Positions 35,179 to 44,111 of a stretch of DNA of 64,000 nucleotides are shown one piece after another (position 1 is the first letter of the stretch; each line of letters opens with the position of its first letter). A program made the translations under genes and the position numbers. Source of the stretch: Bacteroidales bacterium UBA6397 (lineage in GTDB: Bacteria > Bacteroidota > Bacteroidia > Bacteroidales > UBA932); contig DJQB01000008.1 of assembly GCA_002439875.1 (NCBI GenBank), positions 21,110-85,109 of the forward strand, in the 5' to 3' direction. The notes under the pieces are model-generated. The model saw only the letters and a list, made by a program, of their open reading frames with translations. It had not been told where the DNA came from and ran no database searches.

Positions 35179-36180
35179 TTACTCAGCCTTGCCGTCAGAA
35201 CCAAGAACGTCAACAATCTTGTGCTCATAGAGTTTCTTCATCTCGTCACGAGCTGGTCCAAGGTACTTTCTTGGATCGAACTCGGCTGGTTTCTCAACGA
35301 AAATCTTGCGGATGACAGCGGTCATTGCGAGACGGGAATCAGAGTCGATGTTGATCTTGCAGACAGCACTCTTGGCAGCCTCACGAAGCTGATCCTCTGG
35401 AATACCTACAGCGTCAGGAAGTTTTCCACCATACTTGTTGATCATATCAACATACTCTTGAGGTACTGATGATGATCCGTGAAGTACGATAGGGAATCCC
35501 GGGAGTTTCTTCTCGATCTCGTGGAGAACGTCGAAAGCGAGTGGAGGTGGAACAAGACGACCAGTCTTAGGGTCTCTTGTGCACTGCTCTGGCTTGAACT
35601 TGTAGGCTCCGTGTGAAGTGCCGATGGAAATCGCGAGCGAATCACAGCCTGTACGGGTAGAGAAGTCAATAACCTCCTCAGGCTTTGTGTAGTGAGACTC
35701 CTCTGCGGAGACCTCTTCCTCCACTCCGGCAAGAACGCCAAGCTCAGCCTCCACAACCACATCAAACTGATGAGCATAATCGACAACCTTTCTTGTAAGA
35801 GCGATGTTCTCCTCGTAAGGAAGAGCGGAACCATCAATCATCACTGAAGAGAAGCCCATGTCAACGCAGCTCTTGCAAAGCTCGAAGCTGTCACCATGGT
35901 CAAGGTGAAGAACAATCTGAGGATGCTCCCATCCGAGTTCCTTGGCATACTGAACAGCACCTTCAGCCATGTAGCGGAGAAGGGTCTGGTTAGCATAGTT
36001 GCGCGCACCCTTGGAAACCTGAAGGATAACTGGTGACTTCTTCTCAGCGGCAGCCTGGATGATAGCCTGAAGCTGCTCCATGTTGTTGAAGTTGAATGCA
36101 GGAATAGCATAGCCACCCTTTACGGCCTTTGCGAACATCTCTCTGGTGTTGACCAGGCCAAGATCTTTGTATGATACCAT
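35179..36180 (-). CDS. fba: Class II fructose-bisphosphate aldolase
   Basis: 333-residue zinc aldolase of glycolysis and gluconeogenesis, cleaving fructose 1,6-bisphosphate to DHAP and glyceraldehyde 3-phosphate. Class II motifs: IPAFNFNNMEQ near the N terminus, the zinc-binding and catalytic block VLHLDHGDS, EAELGVLAGVEE, ISIGTSHGAYK, VLHGSSSVP and KINIDSDSR. It is a single gene with its own promoter and a shared terminator. It has none of the GAATAT hexamers. Confidence 0.97.
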   Translation of the reverse strand: MVSYKDLGLVNTREMFAKAVKGGYAIPAFNFNNMEQLQAIIQAAAEKKSPVILQVSKGARNYANQTLLRYMAEGAVQYAKELGWEHPQIVLHLDHGDSFELCKSCVDMGFSSVMIDGSALPYEENIALTRKVVDYAHQFDVVVEAELGVLAGVEEEVSAEESHYTKPEEVIDFSTRTGCDSLAISIGTSHGAYKFKPEQCTRDPKTGRLVPPPLAFDVLHEIEKKLPGFPIVLHGSSSVPQEYVDMINKYGGKLPDAVGIPEDQLREAAKSAVCKINIDSDSRLAMTAVIRKIFVEKPAEFDPRKYLGPARDEMKKLYEHKIVDVLGSDGKAE

Positions 36181-36243
36181 AATTCTATGTGTTTAGAAAT
36201 TAATTATCCGTTTTTTCCGACATTGGTTCTCTTCAAATGCCGT

Positions 36244-36282
36244 GCAAATTTACGTTTAATTTTATAAAAATTTATATTTTTG
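36244..36282. promoter_or_regulatory. Divergent -7 boxes for fba and the TSCPD gene
   Basis: Minus-strand TAAATTTGC (36252-36244) faces fba, 64 bases before its ATG. Plus-strand TATTTTTG (36275-36282) faces the TSCPD gene, 17 bases before its ATG at 36299. The spacers are A/T-rich and lack clean TTG elements. Confidence 0.55.
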
Positions 36283-36298
36283 TCACATTAATCGTTTA

Positions 36299-36613
36299 AT
36301 GATTACGGCTATGAACATCGGAGATGATTTCAAGATAATTACTGACAAAACGACTGACGGTGTCAGGCACATCACTGCTGTACCGAGTGTGATTGTCTGC
36401 TCGGCTCAGATTGATTTCGACCTCATTGACGGGAAGATTCACAATCTGCATTACATAAAGGGATGCGATGGAAACCTTCAGGCGATCGGGAGGCTTCTGG
36501 AAGGAATGGAGGCAAGAAAAGCCATTGAGATTCTGTCCGGGGTCAACTGTCATGGGCGCGGTACCTCATGTTCGGATCAGTTGGCACGGGTGCTGCGGAG
36601 CATTATTGGATAG
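36299..36613 (+). CDS. TSCPD domain protein
   Basis: 104 residues. The small TSCPD domain, also found at the C terminus of some ribonucleotide reductases, is recognised by the conserved VVCSAQIDFDLIDGKIHNLHYIKGC-like core (shown here as VIVCSAQIDFDLIDGK), GCDGNLQAIGRLLEG and the end CHGRGTSCSDQLA with paired Cys. These cysteines may bind metal. Stand-alone copies are common in Bacteroidota; function is unknown. A second in-frame ATG at 36311 is possible, but the -7 box spacing allows 36299. Confidence 0.8.
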   Translation: MITAMNIGDDFKIITDKTTDGVRHITAVPSVIVCSAQIDFDLIDGKIHNLHYIKGCDGNLQAIGRLLEGMEARKAIEILSGVNCHGRGTSCSDQLARVLRSIIG

Positions 36614-36617
36614 ATGT

Positions 36618-36690
36618 CGCTTTGACAGTCTCGGTGACCGAAAAAAGCTCAGTGATCGGTTTGTGAGTCTGCCGAACCACAGCGACCGGA
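36618..36690. repeat. Dispersed repeat copy overlapping a gene end
   Basis: Degenerate copies of the family: CTTTGACAGTCTCGGTGACC near 36622, AAGCTCAGTGATCGG near 36645 and GAGTCTGCCGAACCAC near 36665. The element runs into the 3' end of the minus-strand thioredoxin-like gene, whose last dozen codons and stop it supplies. Confidence 0.6.
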
Positions 36691-38145
36691 TAAAAAGGAG
36701 ACGTAGCGACGACGAATGATTCCATGACGGCCTACTTCAAGGATGAACGGCATCGCGGAGAGGTCGAAAGTGTCCAGTAAAGCCTTGGCAAGGTCTGAGT
36801 TGGAGACCATTATCTCATCTACGTTCACGTCCAAGATTCTCAGCCCCAAAGAATCAGCCGCCGCAAGTTCAGACTTGCAGACCGGGCAGCCTTCCGTGTG
36901 AAATATTATATAACCGCCTTGTCTGCGAAAGCGATCCCAATCCCTAGCCCAGCCACGCATTGAAAAAGCATTAGCAACGTCAGACATAAGTGCTTTGGCA
37001 TCAGGTAATTTCGAACCAATTGGCATACGAGTAAGCAGACTTTTCATCATACGGGCGAGCCCTACTACTTTGAGGGTGTCATCAGACGTGTTCCAGATTT
37101 CCGGACGCGAGAGAACATATTCATTAATGAAAGGCAATGTCCCTTCTTTGCTTACCTCATCGCGACGAGATGTCAGCCAATAAAGCAAATCACCTTCGAG
37201 GTGCTTGAAAAATGTGGTGTCGCCTTTAGCTAAGGTTCGAGATTCCAACGCTTTAGCCATAGACATAACATCAGAATCCGCGGCAAAGAGCTTGTCCATC
37301 AGAGCAGCTGAAGCCGAGCCGCCATATTCATAATCCACGTCGGAAAGGACGATGCCAAGGAGTTGCTCCAAAGCTTGTGTGTCCATTCCCCTACCGATGA
37401 TGGTGCCAGACCGGTCCAGAAGGAACATCCTTGGAGTCTGGATCACACCGTATTTCATCTGGTAGTCAGAGTCGATTTCCGGGTCCCAAAGATGGATGAC
37501 TTTAGTTTTGGGGGCACTGACAGCGAATTTTGTCTGCCGCCACTCCTTCCAACTCTGAGGATCATCCCCGGTGTAGATAGCATAGACATCTATCGGCCAA
37601 TTCTTTGAATTAAGCTTTGAACGCAAAAACAACGTCTCCAGTCTACACTTTGAGCACTCTGTGTCGTAGAAAAAAAGCACACGGTAACGACTCGCGGGGC
37701 CGCCGACTTCAACCTTCTCTCCCTCAGGAGTTTCCATCTCAGCCAATGGAGCTTTCATCCCAAGAAGCGACTGACGGTTAAAGTCAGCGAATATCTTGGC
37801 ATTAAGCAGAACCTCATCCCCGCCCATGTCAATCTTGCCAGCAGCGAACCACTTGTCAGTCAAATGAATGGCGACTGCCTCATCGCCCATCACAGGGGAC
37901 TCCAGATAGTGGTCGTAAATCTTCAGCGCGATGTGACGACGCAGAACCGAATCTTGGGCTGAATCAATCAGAAGGTCGCATTCCTCGTTCTTCACCTCGA
38001 TCCTTTCAGGTTCAAGCGTGCGGAAATATTCCTCCAACCGCGCATCCAACTCCGCCAGGCGTGTAGAATCAATCTGCCCAACGCAATAAAGCGACGGGAG
38101 CAGCCATAGCAGAAGGCCAATGAATATTACCGCGCCTCTTTTCAT
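36649..38145 (-). CDS. Secreted double thioredoxin-fold protein (DUF5106/TlpA-like)
   Basis: 498 residues with a signal peptide (VIFIGLLLWLLPSLYCVGQ). A helical DUF5106-like region comes first. A thioredoxin-like domain with the motif ECSKC is near residue 178. A second CxxC, GCPVC, is near residue 417 within a shorter thioredoxin-like end domain. It may be a periplasmic disulfide handler in this group. Its start overlaps coaD by 4 bases. The C-terminal dozen residues come from a dispersed repeat, so the original end may have been replaced. Confidence 0.72.
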   Translation of the reverse strand: MKRGAVIFIGLLLWLLPSLYCVGQIDSTRLAELDARLEEYFRTLEPERIEVKNEECDLLIDSAQDSVLRRHIALKIYDHYLESPVMGDEAVAIHLTDKWFAAGKIDMGGDEVLLNAKIFADFNRQSLLGMKAPLAEMETPEGEKVEVGGPASRYRVLFFYDTECSKCRLETLFLRSKLNSKNWPIDVYAIYTGDDPQSWKEWRQTKFAVSAPKTKVIHLWDPEIDSDYQMKYGVIQTPRMFLLDRSGTIIGRGMDTQALEQLLGIVLSDVDYEYGGSASAALMDKLFAADSDVMSMAKALESRTLAKGDTTFFKHLEGDLLYWLTSRRDEVSKEGTLPFINEYVLSRPEIWNTSDDTLKVVGLARMMKSLLTRMPIGSKLPDAKALMSDVANAFSMRGWARDWDRFRRQGGYIIFHTEGCPVCKSELAAADSLGLRILDVNVDEIMVSNSDLAKALLDTFDLSAMPFILEVGRHGIIRRRYVSFLSGRCGSADSQTDH

Positions 38146-38612
38146 CTGACTTCCGGCAGCACGACCCCCTCCGGAATGAACTGCGAAAGATCGCCATGAT
38201 GGCGCACCACATCCCTCACGGCCGAGGATGAGATGTGAGAATATCCCTGAGCGGTAGGAATGATTATGGTATCGACTTCAGGAGCCAGATGACGGTTCGC
38301 ATCTGCAATCGCCTGCTCGTTGTCGAAGTCTGTCATATTCCTAACACCCCTTACAATGTGACGGACCCCGAGCTCGCGGCAGATGTCTATGGTAAGTCCC
38401 TCGTAGTGAATGATCTTAACCCCGTCCATACCTTTGGTGGCCTGACGGATGATGTCCTTGCGCTGCTCCATAGAGAAGAAACCGCGTTTGTCCTGATTGA
38501 TTCCCACGGCCACGATGACCTCGTCAAAGATGGACAAAGCCCGTGTCAGGATATTCAGATGCCCCGAGGTGAACGGGTCGAATGACCCAGGGAACAATGC
38601 TATGCGATTCAT
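38142..38612 (-). CDS. coaD: Phosphopantetheine adenylyltransferase
   Basis: 156 residues, the usual length. The nucleotidyltransferase signature is at the N terminus (GSFDPFTSGH, residues 9-18). RGVRNMTDFDNE and the C-terminal SHISSSAVRDV loop bind substrate and ATP. It makes dephospho-CoA from 4'-phosphopantetheine. It is third in a lon, ung, coaD, thioredoxin operon. Confidence 0.96.
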   Translation of the reverse strand: MNRIALFPGSFDPFTSGHLNILTRALSIFDEVIVAVGINQDKRGFFSMEQRKDIIRQATKGMDGVKIIHYEGLTIDICRELGVRHIVRGVRNMTDFDNEQAIADANRHLAPEVDTIIIPTAQGYSHISSSAVRDVVRHHGDLSQFIPEGVVLPEVR

Positions 38613-38650
38613 TGTAAATTCCTTGAAGATGATGACTAAAAAAAAACGGA

Positions 38651-39319
38651 TTATAGTTGCCAGTTTATCGGGGTCTTTCCCTCACTGACGAGAATCTCGT
38701 TCGTTCTGGAGAAATGTCTGCAACCGAAAAATGCCCCTCTTGCCAGCGGAGACGGATGAGCCGCCTCCAGCACATAGTGGCGGGAAGTGTCGATGAGTTC
38801 CTTCTTGCTTCTGGCGTAATTGCCCCACAACAGGAAGACAACTCCGTTGCAGTTATCAGAGACATAGCGGATAACGGCGTCGGTAAACTGCTGCCAACCG
38901 ATTCCGCTGTGCGAGGCCGCCTCACCGGAGCGGACCGTCAGGATAGAGTTCAGAAGCAGCACGCCCTGACGCGCCCACTTCTCAAGATTCGGGCGTCCGC
39001 TCATACGGATACCCAAATCATTCTCAATCTCTTTGAATATGTTCTTGAGAGAGGGTGGAGCGGGAACGTTGTCAGGCACGGAGAAACTAAGCCCCATTGC
39101 TTGTCCGAAGCCGTGATACGGATCCTGACCAAGAATCACCACCTTGACTTGACCGACAGGGGTCAGATCAAAAGCTCTGAATATCTCAGGGCCAGGAGGG
39201 AAGATCACTTTCCCTTGCGCTTTCTCGCCATGCAGATAACGCACAAGCGCGGCAAAGTAGGGCTTGTCAAACTCACCTTGCAGCGCTTTTCTCCAACTTT
39301 GTTCTATCTTTACGTCCAT
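38651..39319 (-). CDS. ung: Uracil-DNA glycosylase
   Basis: 222 residues, family 1. The catalytic water-activating loop GQDPYHG has Asp at residue 66. AMGLSFSV follows. The uracil-binding LLLNSILTV, and the DNA-intercalation loop HPSPLARG with its His, complete the set. It removes uracil from DNA. It follows lon by 24 bases and precedes coaD by 38. Confidence 0.97.
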   Translation of the reverse strand: MDVKIEQSWRKALQGEFDKPYFAALVRYLHGEKAQGKVIFPPGPEIFRAFDLTPVGQVKVVILGQDPYHGFGQAMGLSFSVPDNVPAPPSLKNIFKEIENDLGIRMSGRPNLEKWARQGVLLLNSILTVRSGEAASHSGIGWQQFTDAVIRYVSDNCNGVVFLLWGNYARSKKELIDTSRHYVLEAAHPSPLARGAFFGCRHFSRTNEILVSEGKTPINWQL

Positions 39320-39343
39320 AATTAACGACCGCTAAGATAGAAA

Positions 39344-41764
39344 TTAATCTTTGAATATGTACGAAATCACGTCGTCAATGTTCTTGACGTAGTGGAACGA
39401 CAGACCTTCGACATAAATCGGCTTGATGTCCTCGACATCCTTGCGGTTGTCCTCTGAGATCACGATCTCGGTCACTCCGGCGCGCTTGGCGGCGAGGATC
39501 TTCTCCTTGATGCCGCCAACCGGAAGCACACGGCCTCTCAGAGTCATCTCACCGGTCATCGCGATTCCGGGCTTCACTGCCTCGCCACGCAGGGCGGAAA
39601 CCATTGAGCTGACCATTGTTATCCCCGCTGACGGGCCGTCCTTCGGAACAGCACCCTCCGGAACGTGGACATGGATGTCCTTTGTCCCGAACTCCTCGGA
39701 TGTCATTTTGGCAAGCTGAGGATGAGCCTTGATGTACTGGTAGGCAATAGTAGCTGATTCCTTCATCACATCGCCGAGATTACCGGTCATCGTCATGACA
39801 CCTTTGCCTGTGCTAACCGAACTCTCAACAAACAAGATTTCACCTCCCATCTGCGTCCAAGCAAGGCCTGTGACGACTCCGGGAGCCTCATTGCCTTTCT
39901 GGAGATCATGGAAATTGGTTGGCAGGCCAAGATATTCCTTAAGATGCTCTTTCTTTATGACTTTCGGATAGGGTTCACCCAAGGCGATCTTCTTGGCTGT
40001 CACACGAGCGATTTTTGCGATCTGCTTCTCCAGACCACGGACTCCGGACTCGTGAGTATATTCATCAATGATCTTTTCCAAAGCGGCCTTGTCGATGCGG
40101 AGATCCTTCTTACCTATTCCGTGCTCTTCCAGCTGCTTAGGTACAAGGTAACGTTTGGCTATCTCCATCTTCTCCTCGGCCAGATAGCCGGTGACGTTGA
40201 TCAGTTCCATCCTGTCGAGCAGGGCGGACTGGATCGTGGAGATGTTGTTCGCGGTGGTGATGAACAACACGTTCGAAAGGTCGTAGTCGATGTCCAGATA
40301 GTTGTCGTGAAACTCCACGTTCTGCTCCGGGTCAAGCACTTCCAGAAGGGCTGACGACGGGTCTCCCTTATAGTCGTTGCCTACTTTGTCAATCTCGTCC
40401 AGAACGATGACAGGGTTGGACGTGCCGGCCTTGTCGATTCCGTTAAGGATACGTCCAGGAAGAGCTCCCACATAGGTTTTCCTATGACCACGCAGCTCAG
40501 CCTCGTCGTGCATTCCGCCGAGGGCGATCCTGACATATTTCCTGCCGAGAGCTTTCGCTATCGACTTGCCAAGGCTGGTCTTTCCGACTCCCGGAGGCCC
40601 GTAGAGACACAGGATCGGTGACTTCATACTCCCTTTCAGTTTGAGAACGGAAAGGTATTCGATTATCCTTTCCTTAACTGTGTCAAGTCCGTAGTGGTCG
40701 CTGTCCAGAACCTTCTGGGCGTGCTTCAGATCAAGGTTGTCTTTTGACATCTCACCCCACGGCAAGTCAAGCATGAACTCTATGTAGTTGTACTGGATGC
40801 TATAGTCCGGTGACGAAGGATTGTACTTCTCAAGCTTGGCCAGTTCCTTCTCGAACTGCTTTCCGACAGCCTCAGGCCATTTCTTTGTCTTGGCCTTGGC
40901 GCGGAACTTCTCGTACTCTTCCTCCTCGTCCATCCCGAGTTCCTCCTGAATTGTACGAAGTTGGTTGTTAAGGTAGTACTCCCTCTGCTGCTGGTCGATG
41001 TCACTCTTCACCTTCTGGTTGATCTCCTGTTTGATTTTCAGAAGTTGGATCTGGGTATCAAGCACCTGCAGTAGTTTCATCGCCCTGACGGTGATGTCGT
41101 CGATGCCGAGCAGCTGGACCTTTTCCATGAAGTTCTCTATCTCCACAGTGGTGGCGATGAAATTCACGAGGAAAGCGTAATTGTCAATTGACTTGAGCGC
41201 ACCCACGGCCTCCTTCGGAGCGAAAGACGATGATTTTATGATGACCGAGGCCTTCTCCTTGAGGGATTCGGCGATCATCTTCGTGCTGTTGTCGTTCTCC
41301 GGTATGACATCCTCGATGTACTTCACCCTGGCGGTGATGTACGGCTCATATGACACGACACCGGCTAAGCGGATGCGCTTCACACCCTGTATAATGGCCG
41401 TGATAGTGCCGTCCGGCATCTCCAGGACCTTCATGACACGGGACACAGTGCCATATTCATAAAGATCCTTCTCGTGTGGTTCCTCCACCGTGACATCAAC
41501 CTGTGGAACAGCGCCTATGAACAAGTCGCGCTTCTCCGCCTCCTTTATCAAGGTTATTGATTTCTCACGGCCTATGGTCACTGGATAGACCATTCCCGGA
41601 AACAGCACAGCATTCCTCAAAGCGAGGATTGGCAACGTGTCGGGAAGGTCGTCTGCCTCCACTTTCATCTGTTCACCTCCCTGCAATACAGGGATTATGT
41701 TCACTTCCGCGGCACCTGCCGGGAAGAAAATGTCCTTATTATTGTCTGTGTTCATAATATTCAT
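39344..41764 (-). CDS. lon: ATP-dependent protease Lon
   Basis: 806 residues: N-terminal substrate domain (from about residue 40), AAA+ module with Walker A GPPGVGKTS and Walker B VIVLDEIDK, and the C-terminal protease with the Ser in DGPSAGITM and the Lys in GGIKEKILAAKRAG. It degrades misfolded and regulatory proteins. Either ATG 41764 or 41755 can start it; the GAATAT motif lies at the former. First gene of the lon-ung-coaD operon. Confidence 0.97.
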   Translation of the reverse strand: MNIMNTDNNKDIFFPAGAAEVNIIPVLQGGEQMKVEADDLPDTLPILALRNAVLFPGMVYPVTIGREKSITLIKEAEKRDLFIGAVPQVDVTVEEPHEKDLYEYGTVSRVMKVLEMPDGTITAIIQGVKRIRLAGVVSYEPYITARVKYIEDVIPENDNSTKMIAESLKEKASVIIKSSSFAPKEAVGALKSIDNYAFLVNFIATTVEIENFMEKVQLLGIDDITVRAMKLLQVLDTQIQLLKIKQEINQKVKSDIDQQQREYYLNNQLRTIQEELGMDEEEEYEKFRAKAKTKKWPEAVGKQFEKELAKLEKYNPSSPDYSIQYNYIEFMLDLPWGEMSKDNLDLKHAQKVLDSDHYGLDTVKERIIEYLSVLKLKGSMKSPILCLYGPPGVGKTSLGKSIAKALGRKYVRIALGGMHDEAELRGHRKTYVGALPGRILNGIDKAGTSNPVIVLDEIDKVGNDYKGDPSSALLEVLDPEQNVEFHDNYLDIDYDLSNVLFITTANNISTIQSALLDRMELINVTGYLAEEKMEIAKRYLVPKQLEEHGIGKKDLRIDKAALEKIIDEYTHESGVRGLEKQIAKIARVTAKKIALGEPYPKVIKKEHLKEYLGLPTNFHDLQKGNEAPGVVTGLAWTQMGGEILFVESSVSTGKGVMTMTGNLGDVMKESATIAYQYIKAHPQLAKMTSEEFGTKDIHVHVPEGAVPKDGPSAGITMVSSMVSALRGEAVKPGIAMTGEMTLRGRVLPVGGIKEKILAAKRAGVTEIVISEDNRKDVEDIKPIYVEGLSFHYVKNIDDVISYIFKD

Positions 41765-41880
41765 TCAAAACTCAATGGAATTCTTCTGCCAATTTGGCAG
41801 AAAATGCGGAATCCATAGGGTGAAGGGGTATATTGTCAATCACCGTGCCAAAAAATATGGGCAATAATTTATGTATATGA

Positions 41881-41937
41881 TTTTGAATATTAAAAAAATA
41901 AGTCTATTTTTGCATCCCCAAACGAACTTTTGGGGGT
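41881..41937 (+). promoter_or_regulatory. HU promoter and 5' leader hairpin
   Basis: TTTTG (41881-41885), 19-base spacer, TATTTTTGC (41905-41913): a very good Bacteroidota promoter. Right after the expected start, CCCCAAA and TTTGGGG (about 41917-41936) form a hairpin in the 5' leader, 35 bases before the ATG. It may stabilise the mRNA or tune translation. Confidence 0.75.
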
Positions 41938-41971
41938 TATTACGGTAAATCCTAATAAATATTAATAGATT

Positions 41972-42253
41972 ATGACAAAGGCAGAAATCGTGAATGAGGT
42001 TGCAAAGTCAACCGGAATCGAGAAAATCGCAGTACAGTCCGTTATCGAGGCTTTTATGGACACCGTAAAGGGTTCCATCATCAGGAAAGAGCCTGTGTAC
42101 CTCCGTGGATTCGGTAGCTTTATTGTAAAGCACAGAGCGAAAAAGGCAGCCAGAAACATCACCAAGAAGACAACTATGACCATCCCTGCACACGATATCC
42201 CGGCCTTCAAGCCAGCAAAGATCTTCGTGAACGCAGTCAAGGAGGAAAAATAA
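41972..42253 (+). CDS. HU/IHF-family DNA-binding protein
   Basis: 93 residues, the usual length for HU. It begins TKAEIVNEVAKSTGI and has the dimer core LRGFGSF and the basic arm region with the Pro for DNA intercalation near IPAHDIPAFKPA. It bends and compacts DNA. Promoter and leader hairpin lie upstream, and a COX24-like mini gene 21 bases downstream shares the transcript to the terminator at 42404. Confidence 0.93.
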   Translation: MTKAEIVNEVAKSTGIEKIAVQSVIEAFMDTVKGSIIRKEPVYLRGFGSFIVKHRAKKAARNITKKTTMTIPAHDIPAFKPAKIFVNAVKEEK

Positions 42254-42274
42254 TTTTTAAAAACATCTTTTATT

Positions 42275-42364
42275 ATGCCAAGCGGAAAAAAGAGAAAGAG
42301 ACATAAGATGTCGACGCACAAGCGTAAAAAACGCTTGCGCAAGAACAGACACAAGAAGAAGTAA
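42275..42364 (+). CDS. AURKAIP1/COX24-like (mS38-type) basic peptide
   Basis: A 29-residue protein, MPSGKKRKRHKMSTHKRKKR and a short tail ending NRHKKK, almost all Lys, Arg and His. It matches the COX24_C family, whose mitochondrial member mS38 and mycobacterial bS22 sit on the small ribosomal subunit near the decoding end. Such short forms are found in Bacteroidota genomes. A role as a small-subunit protein is likely by homology. It lies between HU and a terminator. Confidence 0.8.
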   Translation: MPSGKKRKRHKMSTHKRKKRLRKNRHKKK

Positions 42365-42403
42365 TACGCTTCTGTGCCTGCCATTTTAGCAGTCTGCTAG
42401 AAG

Positions 42404-42438
42404 AAAAAGGCTGACCGGAAGTGCCGGACAGCCTTTTT
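42404..42438 (+). terminator. Intrinsic terminator after HU and the mini gene
   Basis: Stem GGCTG-CCGG with CCGG-CAGCC (42409-42433) with one A-A mismatch, 5-base loop, preceded by A-run and followed by a T-run of five to six. Confidence 0.85.
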
Positions 42439-42503
42439 TATTACCGTCAAGGAATAAGTTGGCAGGTTAGCCAAATTATTTTTATTACCATTGTAATTTC
42501 CTT

Positions 42504-44075
42504 ATGGAGTCAGAAAAATCTGAAAAAGATTTGATTGTCGATGTCACATCGACCGAAGTTCACATCGCGCTGATGGAAAACCATCGGCTGATCGAACTTA
42601 ACAAAGAGTCCAGCAAAGGGCACAGTTTTTCCGTCGGGGATGTCTACCTGGGGAAAGTGAAGAAGATTCTTCCTGCGCTCAACGCTGCCTTTGTGGACAT
42701 CGGAGACAAGAAGGAAGCGTTCATTCATTATCTGGATCTCGGATTCTATTTCACGTCTTTCGACGAGTTCGTACGCAAAAGCAACCCGAACACGGATCTC
42801 GGCGAGCTTTACTCCAACATTCCAATCGGACCTATTCTTGAAAAAGAAGGCCGGATCGAGAATGTGCTGAAGCCGGGCCAGATGATTATAGTGCAGATCG
42901 TCAAGGAACCGATCTCCACGAAAGGGTCACGACTGACCGCGGAAATTTCATTGGCAGGACGCAACATTGTGCTGATTCCCTTCGCCCAGAAGGTGAGCAT
43001 ATCCCAAAAGATTTCTTCAAAGGAAGAAAAGAGACGGCTTGAGACACTTGTCAGGAGCATTCTCCCTAAGAACTACGGGGCTATCATCCGCACAGCGGCT
43101 GAAGGCAAGAACGCCGCCGTTCTGGTGGCCGAGCTGAAGTCCTTGATCGAGAAATGGGAGTCCTCCTGGAAAAAGGTGGCCAATTCGAAAGGCATCCAAC
43201 TGCTCTTCACAGAGTACAGCAAGACCACCACCATCCTCAGGGATCTCCTGAATGATTCGTTCTCGAACATTTATGTCAACAACGAGAATGTCTACGAGGA
43301 GACCAAGAAGTATATTTCCTTGATCTCTCCGGACCAGGAAAAGATTGTGAAGCTGTACAACGGCAAGGATCCAATCTTTGATCATTTTGAGGTAACGAGA
43401 CAGATCAAGAGTTCATTCGGCAAGGTGGTGCCAATGAAGCAGGGCGCCTATTTGGTCATCGAGACGACCGAGGCTCTGAACGTCATTGACGTTAACAGCG
43501 GGATTCGCGCGAAGACCGACAACCAGGAGGAAAACGCCTTCGAGGTCAACAAAATCGCGGCTGAGGAGATTGCCCGGCAATTAAGGCTCAGGGACATGGG
43601 CGGAATCGTGATCGTGGACTTCATCGACATGGATTCCGGAGAGCATCGAAACGAGCTACACAAGTATATGCAATCCCTCATGGAGAATGACCGAGCCAAG
43701 CATAACGTGCTGCCGCTCACTAAGTTCGGCCTAATGCAGATCACCCGGCAGAGAATCCGTCCGGTGACTGAGATCAACACCGCGGAGGTCTGCCCTGTCT
43801 GCCACGGCACTGGCAAGATCTCATCAAGCGCGGTGATCGACGAGCAGATCGAACGCAACATAGCCTACAATGTAGAACATGGCAATACGGACCTCACTCT
43901 GAAGGTCAGCCCTATTCTCGGAGCCTATCTCAAACGTGGAGCAACAATGCTCTCGGACAAATCATTCCTCGGGAAATGGAAGAAGAAGTACAAATGCCGG
44001 ATCAACCTCGTCGAGGTGACCGACTACACAGTTCTGCAGAATGAACTATATGATGAGAAAGGGGACCGGCTTTAG
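42504..44075 (+). CDS. rng: Ribonuclease G/E family endoribonuclease
   Basis: 523 residues, short RNase E/G form without the long C-terminal scaffold. An S1 domain (about 40-125) is followed by the catalytic domain with Asp residues in VIDVNSG and VDFIDMDSG. The zinc-link motif CPVCHGTG is near residue 432. It processes rRNA and begins mRNA decay. Bacteroidota often carry it beside an HU gene, as here. Its end overlaps a terminator hairpin. Confidence 0.95.
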   Translation: MESEKSEKDLIVDVTSTEVHIALMENHRLIELNKESSKGHSFSVGDVYLGKVKKILPALNAAFVDIGDKKEAFIHYLDLGFYFTSFDEFVRKSNPNTDLGELYSNIPIGPILEKEGRIENVLKPGQMIIVQIVKEPISTKGSRLTAEISLAGRNIVLIPFAQKVSISQKISSKEEKRRLETLVRSILPKNYGAIIRTAAEGKNAAVLVAELKSLIEKWESSWKKVANSKGIQLLFTEYSKTTTILRDLLNDSFSNIYVNNENVYEETKKYISLISPDQEKIVKLYNGKDPIFDHFEVTRQIKSSFGKVVPMKQGAYLVIETTEALNVIDVNSGIRAKTDNQEENAFEVNKIAAEEIARQLRLRDMGGIVIVDFIDMDSGEHRNELHKYMQSLMENDRAKHNVLPLTKFGLMQITRQRIRPVTEINTAEVCPVCHGTGKISSSAVIDEQIERNIAYNVEHGNTDLTLKVSPILGAYLKRGATMLSDKSFLGKWKKKYKCRINLVEVTDYTVLQNELYDEKGDRL

Positions 44076-44086
44076 GTCCCTTTTTT
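44058..44086 (+). terminator. Intrinsic terminator overlapping the rng stop
   Basis: GGGACC (44062-44067) pairs with GGTCCC (44075-44080), loop of seven, A-run before, six Ts after. The TAG stop (44073-44075) lies at the loop and the stem edge. Confidence 0.8.
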
Positions 44087-44111
44087 CGTTTACCTTGATG
44101 TTATGTCCTCC

